A stretch of 64,000 bases of DNA from Thermoplasmata archaeon (GTDB taxonomy: Archaea > Thermoplasmatota > Thermoplasmata > Lutacidiplasmatales > UBA184): positions 19,573 through 83,572 of the forward strand of contig JAJYXQ010000032.1 in assembly GCA_021796385.1 (NCBI GenBank). The letters are read 5' to 3'. The translations under genes were made by a program, and so were the position numbers. Every line of letters begins with the position of its first letter. The stretch's first letter is position 1. The notes beneath the pieces are model-generated. The model searched no databases. It saw only the letters and a list, made by a program, of their open reading frames with translations, and had not been told where the DNA came from. Shown here piece after piece: positions 8,607-17,528 of this stretch.

Positions 8607-11600
8607 ATGGAGGCGTACTTTGACTCTCTCGATAAGGAGGTCAAGCACGCCTATGGTGTCGCGGAAGCGGCCCGGCGGCGAGGACTCGATCCGGAGACCC
8701 GGGTCGAGATCCCGCTCGCGAGCGATCTGGCCTCGCGGGTAGAGAAGCTCTTGTCGGCCTGGCATGTGGAGGGGGTGGCCGATCGGATCCGCGAACTCTC
8801 AGCCCGGGACATTTCCCGGGACATGGTGGCCCTGACCATCGCACGGGAGCTGGCGATGGACCCGGCGCGGGGGGACCGGGAAAAGCGCCTTGATGTGGCC
8901 CTCAGGACGGGTCTCGCCATATTGACCGAGGGGATCTTGGTCGCACCCCTCGAGGGGCTCGTCGAAGCCAGGATCCGGGAGGACCCCGCCGGACCGTACG
9001 TGGACCTCTACTATGCCGGCCCCATCCGCGCCGCCGGGGGCACCGCCCAGGCCATTTCGGTCCTCATGGCGGATGTCGTACGTCGGCAGCTCAATCTCGC
9101 ACCGTTCGTGGCCACGGAAGAAGAGGTCGGACGCTACAAGGAGGAGGTCCCGCTCTACAAACACCTGCAGCATCTGCAGTACTCCCCGACGGCGGAGGAG
9201 ATCGAGGTGGCCGTCCGGAACATCCCAGTATGCATCAACGGTGAGGCCACCGAGGTGGACGAGGAGGTCACCGCGTTCCGGAACCTCAAGCGTGTGGACA
9301 CGGCCGGTGTACGAGGGGGCGCCTGCCTTGTCCTCGCCGAGGGCATCTGCCAGAAGGCCCGAAAGCTGAGCTCGGTGGTCGAGAAGCTAGGCATCGATGG
9401 ATGGGATTTCCTCAAGCAACTGGGCCGCAAGAGCACTTCAAGCGAGGAGGGACCGGTGCCAAAGTACCTGGCCGAGTCCGTAGGGGGACGGCCCATCCTA
9501 GCCTACCCGCACCGGAAAGGAGGGTTCCGCCTCATCTACGGGCGGTCTCGCACGAGCGGTCTGGCCGCCGCTTCTCTTAACCCGGCCACGATGACGCTCT
9601 TGGATGATTTCGTGGCCCTTGGAACGCAGCTCAAGACCGAGTATCCGGGAAAGGCGGCGGCGATCACCTCGTGCGACACGATAGAGGGACCCATCGTCCT
9701 GCTGAACAACGGAGACCTTGTGGCGGTCCACGATGCGGCCCGAGCGAAAGCGCTGCTCCCGTCCGTCCAGAAGATCGTGGACCTTGGGGAGATCCTCGTC
9801 TCCTACGGTGAATTCCTGGAGAACAACTACCCCCTCGTCCCCGGCGCATACACTCTGGCATGGCACCTTGAGGAACTCCGGCGCAAGGGCGTCCCCATCG
9901 ACCGCAGGGCGATCACCCCTAGCTGGGGCGAAGCGCTCGAAGACTCTCGGGTCCATATGGTTCCCCTCCATCCCCGTTTCAATCTCTTCTGGCACGACAT
10001 TTCGACCGCCCAAGCGGGCTATCTTTCCGACATGGTGCTGGTGAAGGGCAGGGTCGAAGGGGGAACCCTTGTCCTCCCGGATGAGCGGGAGATCAAGGAC
10101 CTTCTCATCATGCTGGGGCTTCTCCACAGTGTACGCGGCGGAGCGATCTATGTAGACCCTCTGCTTTCCCCGGCCTTCGTACATTGCCTCGGGTTGGACG
10201 AGCAGGATGGCCGGTTGGCACGACGGGCGGTCATCGAGGGGAACGCCCCGGACGCTACCGCCGAGGTGTCCCGGGTCACCGGGATCCGGATAAAGCCGCG
10301 GGGCCCTTCGCGGATCGGGGCGCGCGTCGGTCGGCCCGAAAAGGCACGCCTCCGCATGATGAAACCTCCGGTCCATACCCTCTTCCCCGTAGAAATGGCT
10401 GGAGGACCCCAGCGGGCCCTGAACAGCCTCTTGTCAAACGAGGGCGGGGGACGGGCGAATGTTTCGGTCGGCGTTCGCAAATGCCCGAAGTGTGGGCGCC
10501 AAACCCCGTGGAACCTCTGTTCCTGCGGTGAGCATACCGAACCCGTGGGGAAAAAGGTGGAGGTCGAGATCCCCGTGGGGGAGCTCTTCACCAACGCCTG
10601 CGCCCGGCTCCGGATCACCGATCCGCCCCTTGTGAAAGGGGTACGCGGGCTCATCTCCCGGACGCGGACACCGGAACCGGTCGAGAAGGGCATCCTGCGG
10701 GCCCAGCACGACATCTATGTCTATCAGGACGGCACCAGCCGCATCGATCTCACCGATATCCCCTTGACCCATTTCCGCCCCGCTGAGATCAACCTTTCTG
10801 TGGAGCGGGCCAAGGAATTGGGCTACGAGACCGATGTGACCGGGGCGCCCCTGAGCGACTCTACACAACTGCTCGAGCTCCGTCCGCAGGACATCGTCGT
10901 TTCTTCAGACACTGGAGAATACCTGCTTCGCCTCTCCCGGTTCCTCGACCAAGAGCTTGTCCGCCTCTACGGGCTCGAACCCTACTATGAGGCCGAGACG
11001 CCCACCGACCTGATCGGTCACCAGGTGATGGCCCTCGCCCCGCACACGTCCGGTGCCGTGCTCGGAAGGATCATCGGGTACACGGAGGTTGAGGGATGTT
11101 TTGCCCACCCCGCCTTCCACGCCTCCAAACGGCGCAATTGCGACGGGGATGAGGATTCCGTGACCCTGCTCCTCGATGGCTTGCTGAACTTCTCGTTCGC
11201 GTACCTCCCCGAGACCCGAGGTGGGCTCATGGACAAGCCCCTGGTCCTGACCACGCGCCTCGACCTGAGCGAGGTGGACAAGGAGGCGCAGAACGTGGAC
11301 ATCCTCTCGACGTATCCGCTAGAGTTTTACGAGGCCGCGGAGCGCCGGCAGCGACCGAAGGATGTCGAACCGCTCATGGAAACGGCAGGACGGCATCTGA
11401 AAGAACCTGCACGGCAGTTCTCGGGATACGGCTTCACCCACGACACGACCGACATCGCCCTTGGGCCGACTCGGTCCGCGTACCGGGAGAGCGAAGGGAT
11501 GGCCAGCGTGGTGGCCCAGTCGATGTCGGTGGTCTCGAAGATCTCCGCCGTGAACCTAGGAGAGGCCGTGGCCATGGTGCTCAACCACCACTTCCTGCCC

Positions 11601-11927
11601 GACATCATGGGCAACATGAAGAGCTATGCCACGCAGCACTTCCGGTGCCGGAAGTGCGGAGTATCGTACCGGCGGCCCCCGCTCCGTGGACTCTGCGCTT
11701 CCGTCACGGAAGGTGGGGTGTGTGACGGGGAATTGAGCCCGACGGTCTACGAAGGGGCCGTGACAAAGTACTTGGGGCTTTCCAAGGGCCTCGCGACGCA
11801 GGACGGGGTAGGAGACTACCTCAAACAGCGGGTCCAAATCCTGGAGGCCTCCATCCTGACTCTCTTCCCTCAGCCCCAGACCAGCCTCCAGACCTTCAGC
11901 GACGAGGACCCCGAGGAGAAGCTTTAG
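8607..11927 (+). CDS. polC: DNA polymerase D large subunit (DP2), intein-free
   Basis: Catalytic subunit of the family D replicative polymerase found in most archaea outside Thermoproteota. The 1,106-residue product opens with the typical YFDSLDKEV...AYGVAEAARRRGLDP. It carries YYAGPIRAAGGTAQA near residue 135, a zinc site CPKCGRQTPWNLCSCG near 625, the double-psi barrel active-site region NCDGDEDSVTLLLDGLLN near 844, and a second zinc site from CRKCG near 1013 to a terminal CDG. The NCDGDED block, a common intein position, is uninterrupted. The frame opens at TTG 8562, but ATG 8607 matches the family N-terminus. Confidence 0.97.
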   Translation: MEAYFDSLDKEVKHAYGVAEAARRRGLDPETRVEIPLASDLASRVEKLLSAWHVEGVADRIRELSARDISRDMVALTIARELAMDPARGDREKRLDVALRTGLAILTEGILVAPLEGLVEARIREDPAGPYVDLYYAGPIRAAGGTAQAISVLMADVVRRQLNLAPFVATEEEVGRYKEEVPLYKHLQHLQYSPTAEEIEVAVRNIPVCINGEATEVDEEVTAFRNLKRVDTAGVRGGACLVLAEGICQKARKLSSVVEKLGIDGWDFLKQLGRKSTSSEEGPVPKYLAESVGGRPILAYPHRKGGFRLIYGRSRTSGLAAASLNPATMTLLDDFVALGTQLKTEYPGKAAAITSCDTIEGPIVLLNNGDLVAVHDAARAKALLPSVQKIVDLGEILVSYGEFLENNYPLVPGAYTLAWHLEELRRKGVPIDRRAITPSWGEALEDSRVHMVPLHPRFNLFWHDISTAQAGYLSDMVLVKGRVEGGTLVLPDEREIKDLLIMLGLLHSVRGGAIYVDPLLSPAFVHCLGLDEQDGRLARRAVIEGNAPDATAEVSRVTGIRIKPRGPSRIGARVGRPEKARLRMMKPPVHTLFPVEMAGGPQRALNSLLSNEGGGRANVSVGVRKCPKCGRQTPWNLCSCGEHTEPVGKKVEVEIPVGELFTNACARLRITDPPLVKGVRGLISRTRTPEPVEKGILRAQHDIYVYQDGTSRIDLTDIPLTHFRPAEINLSVERAKELGYETDVTGAPLSDSTQLLELRPQDIVVSSDTGEYLLRLSRFLDQELVRLYGLEPYYEAETPTDLIGHQVMALAPHTSGAVLGRIIGYTEVEGCFAHPAFHASKRRNCDGDEDSVTLLLDGLLNFSFAYLPETRGGLMDKPLVLTTRLDLSEVDKEAQNVDILSTYPLEFYEAAERRQRPKDVEPLMETAGRHLKEPARQFSGYGFTHDTTDIALGPTRSAYRESEGMASVVAQSMSVVSKISAVNLGEAVAMVLNHHFLPDIMGNMKSYATQHFRCRKCGVSYRRPPLRGLCASVTEGGVCDGELSPTVYEGAVTKYLGLSKGLATQDGVGDYLKQRVQILEASILTLFPQPQTSLQTFSDEDPEEKL

Positions 11928-11950
11928 GCTCGGCGGTCTCTTCCGCCGAC

Positions 11951-12025
11951 GGGCTCGTGGGGTAGTCTGGACCATCCTGATGGCCTTCGGAGCCATCGAC
12001 CCGGGTTCGAATCCCGGCGAGCCCG
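11951..12025 (+). tRNA. tRNA-Arg (anticodon UCG)
   Basis: A complete 75-nt cloverleaf. The acceptor stem GGGCTCG pairs with CGAGCCC (12018-12024) with discriminator G. The anticodon stem ATGGC/GCCAT closes the 7-base loop CTTCGGA, giving anticodon TCG (codon CGA). The T stem CCGGG/CCCGG closes TTCGAAT. A20 in the D loop is consistent with arginine identity. No CCA is encoded. Its 3' half is the attachment site of the 48-kb element that begins immediately downstream. Confidence 0.9.
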
Positions 12026-12029
12026 TTCC
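12003..12029 (+). repeat. attL: tRNA-borne attachment site of the integrated element
   Basis: The T-arm and acceptor 3' end plus the next four bases (GGTTCGAATCCCGG, then CGAGCCCGTTC) recur at 60,442-60,466 with two mismatches in 25 bases. The integrase gene begins 40 bases downstream. Together these mark the left junction of an element inserted into the tRNA 3' end, the usual target of archaeal tyrosine recombinases. The crossover point within the repeat cannot be read. Confidence 0.75.
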
Positions 12030-12034
12030 CAAAA

Positions 12035-12046
12035 GGGTATAAACTC
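12035..12046 (+). promoter_or_regulatory. TATA promoter of the integrase
   Basis: GGTATAAACT sits between the tRNA and the integrase. Its centre is about 26 bases before ATG 12067, the spacing of an archaeal TATA box to a leaderless start. This decides the integrase start over the GTG at 12049. Confidence 0.6.
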
Positions 12047-12066
12047 CTGTGCCCTTCCCTTACTTG

Positions 12067-13590
12067 ATGCCGAGATTTGGTCCACACCACGACCGTCTTC
12101 TACAAACTCCAGCCATTCGAAGATGGCATCAGAACGTTTCCCAAGGGTCCCCCATCACGGCGGATGTCAACCTCCGGAGGCTCGGGGCATTCTGCATTCA
12201 AATGCGGACCACTCCCGAGAATTTGCTGAAACTAAAGGAGGAAAGGTTGCACAACCTCTTCCTCGACTTTGTCAATGAGGAGACAAAAAAGGGTCGGACG
12301 GGCTCCTATATCAAGAGTACCCTGACAGCCGTTCGATCTTGGCTGGCACACAATGGGATTCAGGTCAGGCGTCCGGTAAAAGTGAAGGGGGCTCAAGCCA
12401 CCCCGACGTTGCAGGACGAACGCGTCCCAACCCAAGAGGAGCTTCATCGAATATTCCTTAGCGCCACGCCAAAGGAACGTGTCGCTTGTGCCCTGATGGC
12501 ACATTCTGGTGTTCGCCCGGAAGTCATTGGCAATTATCTCGGGAACGATGGCCTACGACTGAAGGATATTCCAGAATTGCATGTGGAAGGTAAGTTGGTG
12601 ACATTCCAGACGACCCCCGCTATGATTGTCATCCGGCCCGAACTGTCTAAAGCCCGAAACAAGTACTTCACGTTCCTATCTGATGAGGGCTGCTCTTACG
12701 TTAGGGACTATCTTGAACAGCGCCTAAGTAATGGGGAGCGGCTCGAGGCAGGATCGGCGCTAGTGACTCCAAATGTCAAGGTCAAGGAATTCATACGGAC
12801 AACCAACGTATGTGATGGAATCAGAAGGGCGATCCGAACTGCTTCCTTCCAGTGGCGTCCGTATGTTCTTCGGGGCTACTTCGATACCCAGCTTCTCATG
12901 GCCGAGAGCAAGGGGAAAGTGGCTCACGACTACCGAGTGTTCTGGATGGGTCACAAAGGCAGCATGGAGGCCCGATACACCACCAACAAGGGCCGGCTAC
13001 CCTCCGACCTTGTGAATGACATGCGGGATGCCTACCGGCGATGCCTGCCCTTTCTGGAGACCACCTCCACGACTTCCAGGGAGGACGTGCCCAAGCAGGT
13101 AGCGATTGCCATGCTGCAACTTGCTGGATTCGACGAGGAAGAAATCGAGAAGATGGACCTGAACGATCTTGCGGCCATCCGAGACCAAGTCAGGGACCGG
13201 TTGGGGGCGTCGAGTGGCCCCACACAGGAGGTTGTCCCCATAGGCGAGGTTTCCCAGAGGCTCGCAGCGCGGTGGCAGTTCGTGGCGGCGCTCGGACCCA
13301 CCCAGGCCATCGTCACTTCGCCTTCCAGTCCACGTACTCCACCCACTCCTGCAGTCTCCGCCTTGCCTCTGCGTGCGGCAGCCAGTCCGGTTCCCCCTGC
13401 AGGGCAAAGCGCAGTGGGTGGTTCTCGGGTAGGAGGGGAACCTGCCTCTTCAGTGACCGGAGGTCCTTCATCGACTCTGCCCTTACCTCCGAGGGCTTCG
13501 GGACAGCTTGGGGAAGCGCATTCGGTGGGAGTGCACCGGTTGGAACCGCACCGGGGCTCACCAGAAGAAGATAGCCCTGGCCAGAGTTGA
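12067..13590 (+). CDS. Tyrosine recombinase (element integrase) with aberrant C-terminal tail
   Basis: Catalyses site-specific integration and excision of the element at the tRNA. A SAM-like core-binding domain covers about residues 5-110 and the catalytic domain about 120-330. The first Arg is in HSGVRPEVIG, and the second-box Arg is in YVLRGYFDTQLL, where the usual box-II His is replaced by Tyr. His follows in FWMGHKGS and the nucleophile Tyr in ARYTTNKGRL. A C-terminal part, EVVPIGEVSQRL to QAIVTS, closes the normal protein near residue 417. The remaining 90 residues are Pro/Ser/Ala-rich and run antisense across the convergent gene at 13313-13726, suggesting a lost stop codon. Confidence 0.9.
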   Translation: MPRFGPHHDRLLQTPAIRRWHQNVSQGSPITADVNLRRLGAFCIQMRTTPENLLKLKEERLHNLFLDFVNEETKKGRTGSYIKSTLTAVRSWLAHNGIQVRRPVKVKGAQATPTLQDERVPTQEELHRIFLSATPKERVACALMAHSGVRPEVIGNYLGNDGLRLKDIPELHVEGKLVTFQTTPAMIVIRPELSKARNKYFTFLSDEGCSYVRDYLEQRLSNGERLEAGSALVTPNVKVKEFIRTTNVCDGIRRAIRTASFQWRPYVLRGYFDTQLLMAESKGKVAHDYRVFWMGHKGSMEARYTTNKGRLPSDLVNDMRDAYRRCLPFLETTSTTSREDVPKQVAIAMLQLAGFDEEEIEKMDLNDLAAIRDQVRDRLGASSGPTQEVVPIGEVSQRLAARWQFVAALGPTQAIVTSPSSPRTPPTPAVSALPLRAAASPVPPAGQSAVGGSRVGGEPASSVTGGPSSTLPLPPRASGQLGEAHSVGVHRLEPHRGSPEEDSPGQS

Positions 13591-13726
13591 CCCTCTGGAA
13601 CGGCAAGACCTCGACCTCACCATCAACATCACTCCCTTCGGGCACTGGCACAAGCACAATGGCGAACCTCCTTCCGTTCACGGACACAGCCTTCAAGTAT
13701 AGGGAGAGGCTGCGTCTACTTGCCAC
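13313..13726 (-). CDS. Small protein, paralogue of 17068-17394
   Basis: The two proteins share the N-terminal VLVPVPEG(S/T)..DGEV and the C-terminal LPxNHPLRFALQxEPDW with a following acidic helix ending EW..Y..W. This copy is 137 residues, with an insert after residue 50. The shared blocks and the conservation between two loci 3.7 kb apart show that both are real coding genes. Function is unknown; the aromatic/charged C-terminus could be a binding module. Its 3' 278 bases overlap the integrase frame on the other strand. Confidence 0.65.
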   Translation of the reverse strand: MASRRSLSLYLKAVSVNGRRFAIVLVPVPEGSDVDGEVEVLPFQRVNSGQGYLLLVSPGAVPTGALPPNALPQAVPKPSEVRAESMKDLRSLKRQVPLLPENHPLRFALQGEPDWLPHAEARRRLQEWVEYVDWKAK

Positions 13727-13862
13727 CAGCGAAGAGAACTCCCTCCTCCTTGCCCAGCAGAAGAGCGCAACTCATCCCCCAAGCAAAGACCATACTTGTT
13801 GCGCTCGGAAAGATGGGGTCTTGGCCAACGACCCGTGGGTGGATTCTCTAGTGGAAGTTGGG

Positions 13863-14666
13863 TTAGACCTCAAGTTGCATGGCTGATTCCCCAAATGTGC
13901 AGAGCATTGCCATGTGCCGACCCTGGTCTGTGAGTTTAAGCATCCTTTCGCTTCCCGCGGATTCAACTTCCACAAACTTCCATTCGAGCAGCTTCTTGAC
14001 AACCCTGCGATTCAAAGTAACATTGGATAGGTTACGAGGTACCCCCCTTTTCCCATCCTTCGGTTTCTTCGGAATCTCGTATCCCTTTGAGCCGCGCTTG
14101 CTTAATAGGTCGATACACGCCGTATATGACAGTGTGCCTCCGGGAGCGTTTGACAATGCCCACAAAACTACCCGCGAATCTCCCTGCGGAATGGGAAGTC
14201 TGAAGAACGGTATCTCCACGGGATCCCCAGACATCCCGATAGAAAGGCCATGTTCCATTCGATCCTTCTCAGTGCGAGAATAGTCATCGGCGACTGGATA
14301 ATAGAGTAAGCCGGTGTGGCTGCTCAGATGAGCCATTGCAACCAACATTGAGGCCGCGGCCGCGACCTTCCCGGCTCCCGCGATGTTGATCATCAAAGTG
14401 TTGTTGGCCCTCTGTTCGGTCTGAACGATGTCTGACATTTCCCTGAGAAGTCCACTCAGGTCGGAGTTTGCATCGACATCGTGGTGTTTGACATCGATTC
14501 CTTTCCTTTCCAGGAAGACCTTCACCATGTCCAAGTAGTGCGACCTGACGGGGTCAGAGTCGGGCCTGCAAAGAAGGTGCACCCGGTGAGCATGCATCAA
14601 AGAAATCGGCCGAACAACCCTGTCGTACTCCCACCCCAACGGAACAACGTGAACGATCCTTCTCAT
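13863..14666 (-). CDS. CARF-like (DUF6293-type) winged-helix regulator
   Basis: The N-terminal 150 residues form a Rossmann-like sensor domain of CARF type: RRIVHVVPLGWEYDRVVRPI opens it, with strand HRVHLLCRPDSD and the ligand-loop block MINIAGAGKVAAAASMLVAM. The C-terminal 110 residues form a winged helix (LLSKRGSKGYEIP, NVTLNRRVVKKLLEWKFV, AGSERMLKLTDQGRHMA). CARF domains bind cyclic oligonucleotides or related nucleotides; this family is found in archaea outside CRISPR loci too. ATG 14666 is preferred to the longer frame because the family begins at this strand. An AT-rich promoter lies at about 14,690-14,700. Confidence 0.7.
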   Translation of the reverse strand: MRRIVHVVPLGWEYDRVVRPISLMHAHRVHLLCRPDSDPVRSHYLDMVKVFLERKGIDVKHHDVDANSDLSGLLREMSDIVQTEQRANNTLMINIAGAGKVAAAASMLVAMAHLSSHTGLLYYPVADDYSRTEKDRMEHGLSIGMSGDPVEIPFFRLPIPQGDSRVVLWALSNAPGGTLSYTACIDLLSKRGSKGYEIPKKPKDGKRGVPRNLSNVTLNRRVVKKLLEWKFVEVESAGSERMLKLTDQGRHMAMLCTFGESAMQLEV

Positions 14667-14758
14667 CACCCTTACGAGAGTGTGGATACTTATGATAGTA
14701 TCGATAGCAAGATTCAAGCCAACTCGGACCTTACTAAGAGCCTGACGGAAAGGTGGCA

Positions 14759-15115
14759 ATGGCGTGCATAGCTAAACTTCTCGAAAACCTGCGACCCGAA
14801 GTCGAGAGTGGACTGAAGCCTTACCTCGGAGGATTCATCGGAGCAGTCATTCGCACCTACCTTCCTCAAACCTGGGTGTTCGTTACGGAAACTGAAGCGG
14901 CTACCTTCTACGTGGCTTGTTCTGGAGACACCGTTGTGTATCCCCAGGCCGCAGATCGACCCGATGTCACGATCGTAGTCGATCACGCCGTAATTTTTTC
15001 CGCCCTTTCTACTCGGGATTCTAGTCTGGTGCCAGCGGGAAGGAGGGAGGTTCGTTTCCAGACCCAGAAGGGCCGGACCGCCTTCAATTTCTTGAGGAGC
15101 CGGTTTGGATTGTAG
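14759..15115 (+). CDS. Small protein with SCP2-like pattern
   Basis: A 118-residue product. Residues 25-105 show the alternating strands of an SCP2 (sterol-carrier-like) fold: TWVFVTETEAATFYVACSGD, RPDVTIVVDHAVIFSAL and the closing VRFQTQKGRTAFNFL. SCP2 domains bind hydrophobic ligands or act as accessory modules. The similarity is weak and rests on the pattern alone. A GTG at 14753 is an alternative start. It lies 8 bases before the surface-protein gene, so both are probably one operon. Confidence 0.5.
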   Translation: MACIAKLLENLRPEVESGLKPYLGGFIGAVIRTYLPQTWVFVTETEAATFYVACSGDTVVYPQAADRPDVTIVVDHAVIFSALSTRDSSLVPAGRREVRFQTQKGRTAFNFLRSRFGL

Positions 15116-15123
15116 GAGGGGAT

Positions 15124-16932
15124 GTGGGAGCAGTGAGAGTCTACAGCAGAGGGTCATACGGGGAATCGCTCGCGGTTGCCGCAGCGTTGCTGGTTGTTAC
15201 GGTGTATTTCTTGGTACTGTCGGCTCCCCCTCGGGCAGCATTCGCCGGTAGTTCAGAGCCGAATAGCGCGAGCTTGGGCCTCCCAGACAGCGAGCGGTCC
15301 GAAGGTGCAGCCTCCCTATCGCTCGGTAGCGGAGCAGGGAACGCAGTGACCGTAGGTGAGCTCTGGAACCTCACAGTTCACGTCGAGTACAATTTTAGTG
15401 GGGTCGCTGGTGCCACCGTCAACATTACGAACCTGACGGATGGTGCGCACGTAGTCGGGACAACTGATGCGTCGGGAACTTATTCGGGTTCTGGCTTGCA
15501 AGGTGGCACCTACCAGATTGAGGCACTGGCGAAACCCCCCGGCGTCAAGGACGACATCTCGAGTCAGGAGGATGTAAGTTTAACCCCCTCTCTCGGAACA
15601 AACTTCACAGACGCGATAACTCTTGTCCTAAGTACCCCCAAACCTGAGGCGCTCACCGTCCAAGTTGAGTCGACGAATGGGACCTGTCCATACACACACC
15701 ATACCACTTTGTACACGTCGGTTGCGGGGGCCCTTGGGAATGAATCGTATCAGTGGTATGTGGATGGAGCATTTCGGGGAAACCAATCGACCCTTTCCCT
15801 TTCGGTTTCAAGTCTAGGGAACAACGTAAATGTGACCGTTACCAGTCGAGGGTTGTGGCTTGGGACTTACCCTTACGCCAATAGCAACAATAGCCCACGC
15901 TTCCATTTGAACGGAACCGAATGTGGAGAACCCGTGCGCCTAAGTCCTGCTACTGGCAGTTCGGGTGGAAGCCTAACTCTTTCTTGGAATGGAAATGCTG
16001 GCTACGTCCTTTTGGTAAATCGCACAACGTCCATCACGATCATCGCCAATCTGACCTTCGCTCCTTCAAATTCAGGTTGGTCGAACCCACCTCAGAATCT
16101 CACCAAGTTCATGGGTGTCGTCACGCCTTGGTGGCAACTTTCCATCACGAATCCGGAAGGAAACACCGCTCCCCTTGAGTGGATAGTTCAGCCTGGTCAG
16201 TCATCGCAGATGTTTGCAGAGTTCCACTCAACCAGTTTGCTGCACCCCTCAGTCGGAGACAGGATCAACATCTCCGCCTCCCCGACTGGCAACCTGGCCC
16301 TTGCAGCGGACTTGGTTACGCTTGCGTATGAGACTTTGGGGATCATTGACCCCATTCAATCAGTCGACAAGGACCCGGGGTTCTTGGCGGAGTTGATTCA
16401 GACGGAGGCGATTGGGCTTGCCCAGCAGGTGACTTCCGCTGAGATTCAAGATGGATTCTCGGGCAATAGTTTAGGCCTCGACTTCTTGCTGAATAGTGCA
16501 ATCCCGTGGGTGCTCTCCGACGCAACAACCTTGCCATCCATACTTGCGGGGGCTGGATCAATCTATCTGACGCAGTACCTCGGGATTCCTTTCGCCTCCT
16601 TCAATAAGACTCTCCAATCTGCTCTTCTCCAAATTGCGAGCGACCTCGCTTCAACGGCAGTTTCTGGATTCGGGTATGGGACTTTGGCGTACCAAACTGG
16701 AATGTTCGTCGGCGTGCTTGGCTCTAATGCGACTCTTGCGCCGTTTAGCATAACCAACGTCGATTACCAGAACTCGACATCATGTCAGGAACTATGTGAT
16801 GAGGGAGGGGGGGGAGTCGTTACATACACTTCCCTGGACTGGGAGTCCATCCTGTGGATAATCGTTATTGTCGCGGTGATTGTGGCGACCCTTGCTATTA
16901 TAGTTTACTACGTAAAGGCAAAAGAGCGTTAA
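15124..16932 (+). CDS. Secreted, C-terminally membrane-anchored surface protein
   Basis: Of 602 residues, residues 15-38 form a signal or anchor helix, and the last 30 residues form a membrane helix followed by a basic tail (KAKER). Between them is an extracellular region rich in Asn-X-Ser/Thr sequons, expected for an N-glycosylated archaeal surface protein. Residues 80-140 (VEYNFSGVAGATVNITN, TDASGTYSGSGLQGGTYQIE) match a carboxypeptidase-regulatory/Ig-like fold. The remainder has no recognised fold. Start GTG follows a GGAGG. It could act in attachment or mating-pair contact; that role is inferred from the conjugative context only. Confidence 0.7.
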   Translation: MGAVRVYSRGSYGESLAVAAALLVVTVYFLVLSAPPRAAFAGSSEPNSASLGLPDSERSEGAASLSLGSGAGNAVTVGELWNLTVHVEYNFSGVAGATVNITNLTDGAHVVGTTDASGTYSGSGLQGGTYQIEALAKPPGVKDDISSQEDVSLTPSLGTNFTDAITLVLSTPKPEALTVQVESTNGTCPYTHHTTLYTSVAGALGNESYQWYVDGAFRGNQSTLSLSVSSLGNNVNVTVTSRGLWLGTYPYANSNNSPRFHLNGTECGEPVRLSPATGSSGGSLTLSWNGNAGYVLLVNRTTSITIIANLTFAPSNSGWSNPPQNLTKFMGVVTPWWQLSITNPEGNTAPLEWIVQPGQSSQMFAEFHSTSLLHPSVGDRINISASPTGNLALAADLVTLAYETLGIIDPIQSVDKDPGFLAELIQTEAIGLAQQVTSAEIQDGFSGNSLGLDFLLNSAIPWVLSDATTLPSILAGAGSIYLTQYLGIPFASFNKTLQSALLQIASDLASTAVSGFGYGTLAYQTGMFVGVLGSNATLAPFSITNVDYQNSTSCQELCDEGGGGVVTYTSLDWESILWIIVIVAVIVATLAIIVYYVKAKER

Positions 16933-17067
16933 ACCGACTCGATCCTGCGGGCCAGCAAACATTGGAGCATGCGGGGCGGGGTACCTCACACATTCACAAC
17001 AACACCAGAACTGGTTCATGGCATTCCTTGGCCGTCCCTTCTTCGAGCTACTCACTCATGACGTTTC

Positions 17068-17394
17068 CTACTTCTCCTGCCACGAGAGGTACTTCGCCCA
17101 CTCCCGGAGCTTCAGCCGCAACTCGGAGCGGGCCATCCAATCCGGCTCGTCTTGCAGGGCGAATCGCAGCGGATGGTTCGAGGGCAGGCGGGCCACGTGC
17201 TTCTTGAATGGCCGGAGGTCGGCCATACCATCCTCGGGTACACGAGGAGGCTTCGGGAGGGACTGAGTAACGGGAAGGTAGTCGATCGTGGAGGCTAGGT
17301 CTTGAATCTGAGAGACGCCAACCTCTCCGTCAATGGTGGTGCCTTCGGGCACGGGCACGAGCAGAAGGGCCATTCGGCTGCGGCTTGCGGACAT
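17068..17394 (-). CDS. Small protein, paralogue of 13313-13726
   Basis: A 108-residue product sharing LLVPVPEGTTIDGEVGV and LPSNHPLRFALQDEPDW with the protein at 13313. ATG 17394 is chosen because the minus-strand TATA box CTTAAATATC (17423-17432) lies about 30 bases upstream, giving a leaderless or short-leader message; the frame stays open to TTG 17418. The promoter is preceded by the element-wide palindrome at 17436-17449, so this gene and the divergent dCTP deaminase operon probably share control. Function is unknown. Confidence 0.65.
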   Translation of the reverse strand: MSASRSRMALLLVPVPEGTTIDGEVGVSQIQDLASTIDYLPVTQSLPKPPRVPEDGMADLRPFKKHVARLPSNHPLRFALQDEPDWMARSELRLKLREWAKYLSWQEK

Positions 17395-17422
17395 TCGTGT
17401 TCGGCAGACTGAAGCCAAAGAG

Positions 17423-17450
17423 ATATTTAAGCAGTATAGATTTCTATATC
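17423..17450. promoter_or_regulatory. Palindromic operator and divergent promoter (copy 1)
   Basis: TATAGA-TT-TCTATA (17436-17449) lies three bases upstream of a minus-strand TATA box CTTAAATATC. It also overlaps a possible plus-strand TATA (CTATAT) facing the deaminase gene. The arrangement palindrome, 3-4 bases, CTTAAATATCTC is repeated almost exactly at 30,204-30,232, so it is likely bound by one element-encoded regulator. Confidence 0.65.
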
Positions 17451-17528
17451 ACATGTGACCACTTTCGCCACGTCCGTCTGGTGTACCAGGCACCATAAAA
17501 TACTGGATTGCGAGTATCTTGAAACGAC

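Noticed and set aside
9498..10376. Minus-strand open frame inside the PolD gene
   Set aside because: Antisense shadow of a fully conserved polymerase domain.
11138..11160. Possible intein insertion site in PolD
   Set aside because: The NCDGDED block is continuous, with no extra domain.
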